Shown here one piece after another: positions 1-18,309 of a DNA stretch of 64,000 nt. The position numbers and the translations under genes were made by a program. Position 1 is the first letter of the stretch, and every line of letters starts with the position of its first letter. Under the pieces are notes generated by a model, which did not search any database, was not told where the DNA came from, and saw only the letters and a program-made list of their open reading frames with translations. The stretch lies in assembly GCF_051622035.1 (NCBI RefSeq), contig NC_135367.1:25860001-25924000 (forward strand), given 5' to 3'. Origin of the DNA: Arctopsyche grandis. Its lineage: Eukaryota > Arthropoda > Insecta > Trichoptera > Hydropsychidae.

Positions 1-216
1 TTATTATATTTGATTCCCAATCTTTATATTTTAACTGGAATTATCAACCACCTATATATTATATAATAGTATCACTAGTACTATATACATATCGAATATA
101 TACAATCTTGAACTCTGATATATGTATATCAACTCTCATACTTTCCCAATACCGTATATCATCTCCATATTTCGACAATATGAACATTAATTATAATCCA
201 AATCGATTAATTACAG

Positions 217-6418
<6,202 letters not shown>

Positions 6419-6782
6419 GAGGTTACGAATAGTAGTTCTTTATTTATTCGAAGATTACAACAGAAAGCTATTGTATAAAAAATTTTATTCATATTGTAAA
6501 TAATTTATCGGCTTAATTTATACATAAGTTCATTACATATTTACATGTTGATTTATGTTTTCTTTTTCCAACTCAAATGTGTATTTTTATTGTTATTTAT
6601 AACTTCTTAGAGAGTATTTAGAGGTAAAAAAAATTAAACTTACTAAAATGATGTGGCATTTATAGAGTATTTACACGCATTAAAAATTACGCCGAGGAAT
6701 ATAATTTTTTTTTTTTAATACACTTTTATAAAGTAAAACACATCTAAAAAAAATGACGTTATTGTGTACGTTGAAAAATTGT

Positions 6783-6788
6783 AATAAA
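6783..6788 (+). other. Candidate polyadenylation signal of DLD
   Basis: An AATAAA lies 365 bp after the DLD stop codon in AT-rich sequence. It is a plausible 3' end signal but is not proven. Confidence 0.4.
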
Positions 6789-6799
6789 ACTAAAAATGA

Positions 6800-8388
6800 A
6801 AAATCATTTATTCTTTTATTATTTTCTTTACACTTCCGCTATATAATGTGGCAATTAACACACTCAATTCACTAATACACATATAAAATGATATGATAGC
6901 CGTCGATCGTATCAAACATTTCACTCGGAAGGGAGATAAACGAGATTAAACTTCGTAATAATGCAACGCAAAAACATAATTATATAATATATATGTATGC
7001 AAGTTCAATTGGAGAACAACTCTATATAGTAGCACCGATTTTCTTTCAAAATTAATCGCTTTTGACATCCTTCATAACGTTTGGTGTTCAATAATATAAG
7101 AGGGCGAGTGAATAATCAGCAAAAATCACAATTAATCATTGACTCATCTTAAAAAGTTTGTCGATAATAAGGAACAGAACCGATCATGCAGAGTGATCCG
7201 CATATATGTATGCAATTGTATACGTTTCATTCTTAATTTCTCTCTGAGAACGATAACAATAATATAAGCATAACAAATGTATAATAAGCGTGGCGATTTA
7301 TAAAATCAAATTAGGAAAGGCTAATTTACAATTTCAACACAAATACTAGCACAACATGTTAGTAATATTAATAATCATTTTCAATATCAAACAAAATAGT
7401 TAGAAAAATCAATTCAAAACTTTCCAAGGCAAGTATTTCAATTTGATGATTTTTTTTTCATAATTATAAACCAACGCAAAAAACAACAATAAAGCTTATC
7501 AAATAATGAGTATAACAAATCTATCACAACGTTGTTTTTGTTACATATGAATATAGAAAAAAATTGAAACGCTCAGTTTCTAAAAAACTTGGTAACATTG
7601 TTCATTCAAAATAGTACAAAAAAAATTGTCTATTAAACACAGATTTTACAAATACAAATTTGTCTTTTTTTTTTTTAATGAAAGTCTCTAATATATTTAC
7701 ATCAGACCTTCATATGGAAACTAAAGTACTATCTTTGGTTTACGTTTTATACAATCTATATGTTACAATTGAAGTGTATCTTCCAATTGTAATATATATT
7801 GACTAGTTGGAATATGTTCCATCTAACCTGGTACCAGCTACCGTTATATTGTGTATTTTCAGTTGTAATATATTTTGACTAGTTAGAAAATATTCCGTCT
7901 AACTCACGTAAGTTGATTCATATGGCGAATTACATTCCAACTGGTCAAAATATATTACAACTGAAAATACACTTCAACTAAAAGTTGGTACCAGGTTAGA
8001 TGGAGAGGTTAGGTTTTCATGAAAACGTCACTCAGCTAGTAAATTGAGTCATATTTTTGTTTTGAACACATTCTTAGAGTTATCGTAATACGGTGCTCAT
8101 TACCTCTATTCGTAATATCTAGCAAATATTAACGTATTATTGAATTCTGAAGCATTCGTAAAAAAATCAGAGCTGTCAAAACTCAACTGTTATATTACAA
8201 CTGGCACACATGTTGAAAATGTATTTGCGCTTGTAGAGATATAATTTACTAGTTGAATTGTATTCGAATATGAATGACCTAAAACGCCAGTTGAAATATA
8301 TTGCAACTGAAAATATACTTCGACTGTAACACGATATACTAATATAAATAAAACATCCAATACAAAAAAGTACAGGAAGACATTAAGT
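6800..8388. repeat. Convergent intergenic region with foldback element
   Basis: This separates the stop codons of DLD (+) and the RCC1 gene (-). From 6800 to 7730 I see only AT-rich sequence. At about 7818-7890 and 7930-8007 there are matching inverted arms (sharing ACCTGGTACCA and CAGTTGTAATATATTTTGAC), a foldback element of about 200 bp. A degenerate third arm lies at about 8275-8335. Confidence 0.55.
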
Positions 8389-11300
8389 TTAGGACCATGA
8401 CTGTAAAATATTATCGCAGAGTTCCAAATTGAACGTGGACGAGAGATGCTTCTGATAGTTGATCCTGTCCTTGGCGCAGAACACGGCCGAGGCCATGTTG
8501 ATGGCCTGCCCTTCGGAGGCCGTCTCCAACAGCACATTCTCCAGCTCGTTCATATCGAGCTTCCTCTCCATCCAAAACTTCGTAGCCTCGTTGATGCAAT
8601 CAGTCCAAACCTTACTGTCGTCGGGCAACAGTCTCATAACGGCTCTCGTAATAGCAATGGCTCGTTTCAGAACATCCTCATCGGTACTATCATATACAGC
8701 AAACTCGGCATTAGTAACCATATAGTTGGGTTCACAACACTGACATTCCAAATCAACATCTTCCAGATCCCTCTCGTTGTTATCGCGAGACGGGTGTAAC
8801 CATTCTTGACTTAGATACTTGATCTTATTCCTCAACGTTTCACTAGCTCTGGTCTCGATTTGATTTTCCATTTGATCTACGTATACAACCGTGCGTTGTA
8901 CGTGTTGTACGTACCACGGAACGCATATTTTATGAGTGCCGACATATAGAGATGTTAATTGCAGGTTGAGAGCTTCTACAAAGTCTCCTCGGAGGCTGGC
9001 TACGACGGCTCGAAGCTGAGCGTCCATTAGAGGTGTATCGTCGTCGACGAATTCGTATAAGCAGGCTACGACTTTAGTGGCCCACGATGGGTCTTCGAAA
9101 GATATGTTTGAGTGGACAGGATTTTGTGGCCAGTCGAATTTGGATTCATAGCAGTCTGTCTTCAGTTGGTGTAGGAAGTTACTCATCTGCGGAACGTGTC
9201 GGAACGTTTTCTGCAGGTTAGCATGTGGTTTCGGAAGTCTGACGATGCGCTTTGTATTCTTGAACATGACTACGCGCAATTCACCCTTGGCTGGAAGAAC
9301 ATCCTGAAATAAATTAATACAAAAATGTCAAATGTTTTGATATAGACTTGTTTAAACTAAAAGGGCAATAAATTATTTGGTTAGTTTATACATAATTCCA
9401 AAAGTGATCAGTAAAAAAATGAAAAATTTATCAGTAATTAATTATAAACTCGATCAGTAACTTATTCTAATAAACGTTCAGTAAATTATTCATTATATAG
9501 TTATACAATCGGATCAATTTACTTATAAAAATGTATCCCAAGTTGTTTATTGTGTTTTTGAATGCATTGTGCAATTTTTACCGATGCTTGCCCATCTTGC
9601 AAGAAGTATAAACAAACAGAGAAGTTTTTATCGGACATACGTCGAGCACCAAACATCAAATACGACTGATGCTAAAATTATTTAGAATTGTCTGTGGACA
9701 ATCGTCACGTGACAACAATATGACGCCTAAAGCCACTTCTATTAATATAACATTTCTCTGATAATATCTATCCAAACACATCGTAATATCTATTTTTTTT
9801 ATTTCATCAATATTTTTACAAAAAAAAACCTATCTTAGCAGCCAACACTTACTTATTTAAAGGAAGGTTAGGTTAGGTTACGTTAGGGTTGGCCCTATTC
9901 ATTTAAGATTAGGTTGTTAGGGTCGATTATTATTAATTTAAGATTAGGTAAACGTCAACAGACATGCGAGAACTGAGACTGAACTGAACCTGGAGCAAGG
10001 GGCGAGGACAGAGGGGGTTGAAAACGGAGAGGGGGAGAGATCATTAAAAGAATATTGCTTAAGTGGCAAAATTAATCAGGATCTTTTATACTAGGAGCCA
10101 TAATGCGATATGGCAACACTGACGATTTTCAGGCTGTCAAAATCAATTGATCATTTTTAAATGATATTACTGATCATCTTATAATCATCGACCGTTTTAT
10201 TCTATTATCCGATCATTTTAGTTTAATAACTGATCATTTAGTTTAATAACTGAGTACATTTCGAAATATTTACTGACGATTTGTTGATCAAAAGCTGAAT
10301 ACATTACTGATCAATATATACACGCCTTTAAAAAAGGAAATTTGAATCGTTTCTTCAAGTGTGTAAAAAATAAAACAAGCAGTACTTGTAAGTACGAATT
10401 TCCAGTGATGAACACGTTTCCATCATTCTTGACGAACACAGTAAAATCTCCTCCACAGCTGACATTGGCCAGGAATACTCTATTCGTCGGAGGACTGTCA
10501 GCCTTCTTAGCACATCTGCTCGTCCCGTCAGGCAACGGTTGATCGCATTTCACCTTCGTAACTTCAACGGATGTCGGGAGGTAGACTTCATTCCGATCAC
10601 CAGTGCCTACAAAAACCAAAGTTATTACGGAACATATGACAATGCCTGATTGACCCAAAACAACATACCCAACTGACAATCGAGATTGAGACCCCACACG
10701 TACAGATATCCCATACTGTCGACTACGCACGAGTGATGCCAACCAGCAGCCATCTGAATGAGAAAGCCTTGGATTTAGATCAACCACCTTAATACGCACC
10801 CTTACAAATACGACACACACCTCGACAATCTTCCCTCTGATGTGTGAAAGGTCAATCTTAGTCGGATACAAATGAGTATTGTCTTCTTGCATGATCGGCA
10901 ACGACGTTGGAATGCAACTGTCGTCTTGAGATTCCGTAACACCGCCTTTCATTTTGAACAGCTTTGCACTTCTGGCGCCTAATCGTAGCTTTTGAGGACT
11001 AGAACCCCACGTCCAAACTTCGTTCTTGAGCGTAAGAGCCAACTGAAAAGAAGAAAACCTTCACATGAGCAAATTTCCATACGTCTGCCTAAAATATGTA
11101 AATAGCAAAATACGGCTTACAGTATGGAAGTAGCCGACTGTTATCTTCGTTACTGGACTAGAACCGAGATTGATCTTGAGAGGTACGTTGCTTTTCTGTC
11201 TGCTCGAATCACCGATTTGTCCAAAAGCGCTATTACCGCATACGTAAACTCGGCCTTTAGTTGTTAATATGACAGTATGACATGAGCCACACCCAACGTA

Positions 11301-14300
11301 CGCCACCTATGAATAATGTCAAATTTAATCGACGAATGAGCATATTAAGAACATCATACGTAGACTATCACATATAATTTAGTGAAGTTTGGACCAATGT
11401 GGCATTACAGGAATCTGTAATGCGACAAAATGGTCGAAAAATACAGAGAGATGAGAAAAATAAAAATATATACATATACACAAACGAAAATACATTTATA
11501 CATAATCACAAAAAAAAACTAAAGCATTATAATAGTAGCAGATAAAATAAAAAAATTCAAAGTAGGGAATACCTTGCACCTACAGCCAGCACCTTATACA
11601 TATATAAGAGCCAGCTGCAAATACAAAACAACCCTGCAAGGCCCAAATGGATAGGGGGAAGATCAAAATTGCACTCATATGTACATTACATTAAATTATG
11701 AAAATAAGTATGAGTTAAGTTAAGTTAAAATAATCTCTGATAATCTCACTGAGGTGGAAAATATCAGATTCAGGCTCAGCAGCAACGATTTCATTGAGAA
11801 GTCTGATAGTTCTTGGAATAGGAGCCATTCGATAAAAAACTGTGTGAGCAGGAGGTACAACCATCAAACGATCTACCACGGAAACAATTATTAGGGACAT
11901 AAAGTTTTAACTGTTCTAGCAATGATGGGAAGGAGGTATTACCATGTAGAAACATGAGAACAAAACGAATTAATGAGAAGTTCAAAGGAATTATACCCAA
12001 GCATGCCCAAAAGGAAACGAGTAGGGTAGAGATGTGGGTAATATCCATACTCTTTCCTATATAGGAAACGATGAAATGCTTTTTCCAATTTCTCAAACAT
12101 TTCTAAACCAGCAGAATAGACTAGTGGTTAACATATAATGCTTTGAACAGAGTGGTCACGGGTTCAAATCCCACTGGTTTCTGCTGGCCAGATCTTGGAT
12201 TTGTGACTCCAGGTCGATCGTTTCCTATCAGAGTTTGCCAATTTATCTGATTCTCATTGAAACGGTTCCAACAAATTGGCAACCTTATCCATTTTCTCGC
12301 AAAATCTCGAGTTTTCAGCAATCTAGAATTTCGCTGAATTGTATAAAATGCTGCAAATTTACAAATTTGACCATAGATGTGTCTGTGAATATTAATTGAT
12401 ATGTATTTATGTACTTTGTGTAATACTAATAACATTTGTATCAATTTTTCTGGCAAGGAAGGCCCATTCGGGTTACCTGTTAAGCCTTCCTGGTATAAAA
12501 TTAAAGATAAACTAAATTAGAGAGTAATTTGCTTCATGCAGATTCCACACAATCGTATTATACTCCAACTTGCTTCCCACAAGTGAGTTGAAAAGCAAGC
12601 GACAAGACAAAATGTTGAAGAATAGCCTAGCATAATACCTTCATAGATGAACGCATGGTCATAACTTTCTTAGGATAGAACTCATTGTAGATGTAACCAT
12701 GACCTAGTTGTCCGTGAACTCCCCACCTTAGAACAGAACATATTTTCAAACCGACACAAACAATATAAACGACAAAATGATAAAATAAAAAAATAAAATA
12801 AATACCCCCATGTATATAAACAACCCGTATCGGTGACGCAAGCCGAGTGATATTGTCCAGCAGCCACTTGCACCACCCTTTCATTGTGCCAAGCACGACT
12901 AGTCTTGGCGCCATCGCCCAGAGACCACTTCTTCATAGCGCCGACAAGCATAGGCGTGTCAATGCTGACGGCCAAACTATTCCCGACACCTAATTGACCA
13001 AAACGATTATCACCAATGGAATAAACCTAAAAAGACCGTCACGTTTAGCAAATTGAAACAATCATCGGGCAGACTACGATCCAGCATTTCGTACGTACTC
13101 CGTTTTCAGTCAGTATCAGAGTGTGCTCCCTGCCGCACGATACATCCAAAGCCTTGCCTATCATGTCTATATCGATGTGGATTACGTTTTCGGAGCCGCT
13201 GCTCCGCAATAGACTTATCTTGCCCTGACTGACGATGCCCCAGTGGGTGTGTCCGCAAGATACGACCGATTGCACATTGCCTTCAAGATCGCTCGTCTTC
13301 GAGTTTGCACTGATCGAATCTCTGTGGTGCAATAGCTTTTCCTTTTTTATATCCGACGATAACAGCAATTGGTCGTTCACCGACATGCGAGAATACAATG
13401 TCGATACTACACCGAAGAATGTACGGATGAGTCTACGCATGCCGCTTAGCTGAAAACCGTATGCTTATTAACATCAATCTCAAAATAATGTGTTCCATTT
13501 ACACAAACTATCCCCTTTCTCGTGGGGATAGTTTGTGTAAACAGAACTGAGCAACAAAAAAATTAACAAAGTGGAGACTATACAATAGTAACTAAATTTG
13601 ACCCATTGAATTCGAATATGACAATGGTTTTTGTCGCTTTATTCTCGTTTATGAGATATGATAGTTTAAAAAAATGCGAATTTTTTTACAGATTTTTGGC
13701 TTTTGCAGTCTTTAACTCTAAATCTAATATTGCTGTGCCAAAAGTGAGTATTGAAAACAATAGTCAGTTAGTGATTGTAATTTTTTATTGCTTTAAAATA
13801 CTTATAATTAATTATCTAGCGAATTTTATATACTTTCTCTTAAACATTTTTTTTCTCAGTATTTCCATATTTTTTTTACTATCTAAACGCACTAATTCGA
13901 GCGGCAAATGATTTTAAATTAAGATAAAAAATGCAGTTGTTTATACCGTATGCATGTGTAAAAAGCGAGATGAAGAATTGAGAACACATCACTCCATCTC
14001 ACTCTCTCACGCCCACTTACGACTAGAACATTTCATATTGTAATTTAAAATCATTTACCACTTGAATAGTATGTTTAGACAAAATAAAAAAATACTTATG
14101 TTGAAAACCAACCCTTGTAAACGTAGTGAAATATATAACTGGTCAAATAAATACATGATACTCAAGAAAAACTTTTAAAATTTAAAATTTAAAATTTTAA
14201 AATTTAAAATTTTTTAGATACTTTTAAAATTCGCTAGATAATTAATTATACGTATTTTAAAGCAATTGAAAATCATAATCAATAGAATAAACATCTGACT

Positions 14301-17300
14301 ATTGATTCCAATACTCACTTATGGCACAGCAATATAAAATTTTGAGTTAAAGCCAAAAATCTGTAAAAATTGCGCAAAATAAAATCAGTGTCATATTCGA
14401 ATTCAGGTAATTTAACTTAAAAGATTGATTAATGTCTGCTCCGATAAGTAAAAATTATGATTTTTTTGTTGTTCAGTGTAATTATTAGTAGTATACATAC
14501 ATGAGAATTGGATTGAGATGTACACAAAGCTCTGAACGAGATTCGGAAGCAGTCTTGTAAAGGACACATCCAAAGACACAATTTCTGTAAAAAAAAAATA
14601 GATCAATGATGAGATTTGTACCAAAAAATATTTATCACATGTAACAAATCATTGATCTACCAATTCCATTCAAAGGTCAATAAGAAAGTTATTGATAGTG
14701 AAAACTTTACACAATATATTTGCATGCGATTACATGCATAAACATTAACACATTGTATGCGGGAGACGGAGATTACAGTCTAGCGTCTTGTTCACAAAAT
14801 TTCTCAAAATTTAAAATATAGTAATTTTATTAACTAGGATAACCAACCTTTTTATACAAGAGAATTTTTGAATTGAGAAAAGAAATATTCCAATAGTCAT
14901 CGTGCTATAAATTATTCCAAAATTTAAAATATAGTAATTTTTTTAACTATTTAGGTTAACCAACCTTTTATACAACAAAATTTTTAGTCAGAAAAAATTC
15001 TAAAAATATTTCCATCATCTTTATGCTATAAATTATTGCAAATTTTAAAATACTATAATTTTTTGAAATGAGAAAAAAGTCTAGTTGGTAACTCCAATCA
15101 AATTAGTCAAAGTAAATTTTGCAAACATTTATAGCACGATGACTATGGGAATATTTTAACAATTTTGTTGTATAAAAAAGGTTGGAACCCCCTTTTTAAA
15201 AATCCTAATTGATGAATTAGAAGGTTCTAAACAATCATTAGAACTCCCATTTTAATTTTATGAGTCAGTCGATGTGTTTTAAAGTTTTGTTCAATTTATA
15301 AAAGTTCTCATAAATATTTTGAGATTTTCCTTTTTGAAAATTTATCTGATTTGCCCGCTACACGGCAAGGGGCAATTTCGATTGACCCGCAGTGTTAATA
15401 TGTACAAATTTAATTTACCAATACTTACTTTGAGTAAAAAATTATCGAAAGTATCGCAATATTGATCTATAAATTTGAGAAGTGGCAGACCAGAGTCCGT
15501 TATGATAAACGGTGCATAGTTTTGGTTCAGCACGGTGCTCAAAAGTCCTCGGCACGGAGTCGACAAGCGATGAATGAGCGTTTCGAAACCCAACCACACA
15601 AGACCCTTGTGAAACGCAATCTTATCTAACGCGTGCCATATTCCCAACTCGGCACACATCCTGGCGCACGTAATCACGTCGAAATGCGTATCAGAACAAA
15701 TGAAATTTAACCTAAAAAGAAAAAAAATAAGCAATTCATACATTTAAATGCAAGGGATCGCTCAAGTATCACTTACAGAGTCTTCTTATTTTCCTTTTTA
15801 CGTGTGAGCTCATGCAAAGTATGAGCAATAAAGCAAATGTTGGCAGTGCTGCAGGTTTGAGGATGAAGTTCACACGTTAACATCTCTTTGAGCATTCCCA
15901 AAGCTCCGAATCTCATCAAGATATCGTCGGACGGAATCTAAAATCAAAAAACATTTATGAAGAATTCCTCAGACGCTTCTGTCATCGTATTGAGAACAAT
16001 TTGACATACTTTTGCTAAGCGATACAACGGCAAAGCTCTATTTACGATACCGTTAGTGAGTAATATATCGGCGGCACCGAGTAGCAAATCTTGGAGACGG
16101 ATCTCTAAAGCAGCTGCTAACCGTTCGGTGCCACTTATTCCGTCGATTATATTTCTAACCAAAAATTCGCATGGATCACAGCTGGAATAAATACGAGTTG
16201 AATTAATCAAACAAAAATTGAGCAAAAATACTGTGCAAATCATCTGCCGATACCTTGGAGTGAGTAGATAAACTTTTTTATTAGTTACGACGATACACGA
16301 TCCTAAATTAAATCGAGGCAATGCTAATTTTTCAACTTCGGTCGTATTGCACCACTGTTTATAATACTGAGGATATCTTTGAGTCCGACTCATAGTCCAG
16401 GCGTTTACTAAATATTCACCCTCATTCAAGGAATCTTCCCAAATGACTGTATGCTGATTACTATTCTAAAATGTATGAATAAATATTTAAATAAAATGAT
16501 ATTTAGTATGAAATTTTAATCGAAATATTTGTTCTATTTACCTGCTTCAATGATAAATGACAACTATGAATTTTTAAAGTATTCGTGCTGAATGAATAGA
16601 TGATTAATTTTTGCCATAATACTTTATATATGTCGATTGGAAAATCTTCCAGTTTGTATGACAGAACGGGATCACGGTTTTCTATATTACAATGCAACTG
16701 AAAACATCATATTCACATCATTACAGTCAAATTCCAAATAAGCGTACGCGAAAATGTGAAAATTCTTTTACACTGAATGTGCCCGTGGACGAGTTCAAAA
16801 TCGAAATGAAATGATAGCCGGCCGCATTCTGAGGACTCACGATCAGCTGGTACAAGTTTGGCCTGTCGCTCACTGCGCCAAAATCAGATTTCATATCGTC
16901 TTCGTCGTCGGCAGCCTTCAGGCAGATCGGTGTCGGATTATTGTGAGTTATGTGCGAAGCCAACTTATCAGGCACGTCTGCAATAAAACCCAACATACAA
17001 ACACATTCTACGAAATCGGCAAAGTCATGCTTCAAACGTGTACTAACTCGAAGTCGACTGACTTCTCTGAAATAAAGAATAGACTTTATCGGATCCCAAT
17101 TCTTTAATCGACGTGAGAAAGCTGTCGATCTTTTTATTGACATCTTTAACTTTCGCCTGTTGCTTCTTTTTATCGCTGTTGGTTTGGTCGCTATTTTTAG
17201 AACAGCGCTTTTCGAGCGTGAGGTGCCATTGCCTGTTTCTGCTGCTCGTTATCTAAAATAAACAATAGCGCATTTATACATATATTGGAATATCAACATT

Positions 17301-18023
17301 GTATTGCGATTGAACGTACCAATAGATCGACAGTGTCCAAATCATCATCAACACAAATCGCCAGTTCGCAAACTCTTCCTACAATATACGACTTCCCGAT
17401 GACTTTCAACGTATCTAGAGATAAAAACAGCAAACCTCCCGTCTAAAAAATCAAGCATTTCAGTATATATGTATGTGTGTATAATCGAGCTACGACGAGA
17501 ATGATACCTGGTCTCCGACGATGACGATGGGAAGAGAGTTGGCAGTTTGCCACCAGGTTATAGCCGTGGGAGTGCGTCCGGCTTCCAAAGGCAACGGAAT
17601 GGCTGAGAGAGGCCATTCGCAGCTCCAACGGCCGACACCCGGAGGAGCCACGTACGGCTCGTCCGTGAGCGTTTTGAGGGCTCTCACGATGTGAAGCCTC
17701 GGTTCCGGTTGAGCGGTGGCACACACCAGCCAGTTTCCCGTGGGGTCGAAGCAGAGGGCGAGAGGGGGGGCAAATTTCCACGTCTCGACGTGCGTCACAG
17801 GAGGCCGCTTTCGGTAGTCGGAAGTGTCGTTATGAATGAGGACTAGAAGTAGGGCGCGTTCCGAAGCCGACGCGACGAGGGCGTATCGACCGCATTCCAG
17901 AGAGGCCGTTCGCGAGCTGGGAAATTGGCACACCTCTCGCAGGCAGAACAGCGATTCTGCTGGCGCCGGCGCCATCTCTGGTTCCGGTTCCGGTTCCAGT
18001 TCCAGTTCCAGTTCCGGCTCCAT
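8389..18023 (-). CDS. RCC1-repeat protein, probably claret/GLO-4-like Rab GEF
   Basis: Eighteen exons join in phase into about 1468 aa: 18023-17508, 17442-17320, 17252-17048, 16977-16772, 16697-16542, 16465-16254, 16181-16010, 15937-15777, 15711-15429, 14584-14501, 13449-13099, 13026-12806, 12726-12639, 11306-11121, 11042-10821, 10753-10669, 10606-10386 and 9303-8389 (TAA). The ATG at 18023 has a good Kozak context (ACGATGG) and opens MEPELELELEPEPEPEM. Residues 1-450 look like a WD40-type propeller. Residues about 800-1170 hold RCC1 repeats (CGREHTLILTENG, GDNRFGQLG, GQYHSACVTDTGCLYTWG, AAGWHHSCVVDSMGYLYVWG). The last exon (about 305 codons) is a helical-looking tail with no motif I recognise. 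Drosophila Claret and worm GLO-4 have RCC1 domains and act with Rab32/38 in lysosome-related organelle (eye pigment granule) biogenesis. The assignment rests on architecture and size only; another RCC1 family is possible. Introns carry LINE, SINE and MITE copies. Confidence 0.75.
9363..10276 (-). mobile_element. Second GATCAGTA-type non-autonomous element
   Basis: This is an inverted, diverged copy of the 5080-5917 element, inside the last intron of the RCC1 gene. It shares the tips, the CCTAACCTAACC core and the GATCAGTA arrays, but has about 200 bp of different internal sequence near 9550-9760. The two copies lie 3.5 kb apart in opposite orientation in convergent genes. Confidence 0.6.
11370..12096 (-). 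mobile_element. LINE 3' fragment, family A
   Basis: On the minus strand this holds the tail of a LINE reverse-transcriptase ORF. It matches the 62848-63890 and 30295-31110 copies in pieces such as GYNS, RFVLMFLHGNTS and the PIPRTIRLLNEI end. The 3' end (11370-11425) has the family's terminal hairpin: an ATGTGGCATTACAGG stretch pairs with one containing CACATTGG. It is 5'-truncated and frame-disrupted, and lies in an intron next to a SINE that starts at about 12109. Confidence 0.65.
12109..12512 (+). mobile_element. tRNA-derived SINE, head type 1
   Basis: The head has an A-box-like TAGACTAGTGGTTA and a B box GGGTTCAAATCCC. The body contains GATTTGTGACTCCAGG and ATCGTTTCCTATCAGAGTT. The tail hairpin GGCAAGGAAGGC...GCCTTCCTGG is followed by an A-rich end. 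Head, body and tail are all present, so this is a full-length copy. Confidence 0.75.
13497..13545. repeat. Near-perfect 17-bp hairpin in intron
   Basis: TTACACAAACTATCCCC and its exact reverse complement are separated by an 8-nt loop (TTTCTCGT). It lies just upstream (coding sense) of the exon at 13449-13099. It may be a MITE tip or a small foldback; no gene is associated. Confidence 0.6.
13560..14415. repeat. Inverted pair of the TTTGACCCA repeat
   Basis: A + copy (13560-14105) and an inverted partial copy (14165-14415) of the repeat also seen at 3700-4505 are joined through a run of AAATTTAAAATTT units. Together they form a large imperfect palindrome inside an RCC1-gene intron. Confidence 0.55.
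14805..15190. repeat. Direct and inverted 115-bp repeats
   Basis: Two direct copies (about 14806-14920 and 14925-15065) share AATTTAAAATATAGTAATTTT and ATAACCAACCTTTTTATACA-like pieces. An inverted partial copy lies at about 15125-15185. This looks like a degraded foldback element in an RCC1-gene intron. Confidence 0.45.
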
Positions 18024-18309
18024 CGTCCTCTCTTCAACCCGAGGCCGACCTGCAGGCGGGCGAATCGGTTCGCCGAACGGGCATCCCGCGACACCGCGCC
18101 GACACAACACTCTCCGATTCTGACAGCTGATCGGTGCTGCCAGTCTGAAAAATTCGACCGACCGTATGATTGCTCGGGTTCGGTGATTACATCGAAAAAG
18201 AGAATCACTAGTTCACTACCAGAATAACCGCCTGGCGCACGAAAATTCTGTGTACAGAAAAATTGCCTTACAGAAAACTGCCCAAATATTGCATAGCAAA
18301 CGCCTTTTT

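Noticed and set aside
9840-9910. TTAGG-like runs as interstitial telomere
   Set aside because: The runs are only a few units long and always sit inside the same dispersed elements, so they are element sequence.
14412-14624. Minus-strand frame beginning MVQISSLIYFFF
   Set aside because: The exon at 14584-14501 is real but is read in another frame, as shown by the phases of both neighbours.
18024-18110. Earlier start for the RCC1 gene at 18110
   Set aside because: That codon is GTG; the first ATG in frame is at 18023.
17836-18227. Ser- and Phe-rich + strand frames opposite the RCC1 first exon
   Set aside because: They are shadows of the repetitive GAG/CCG codons of MEPELELELEPEP.
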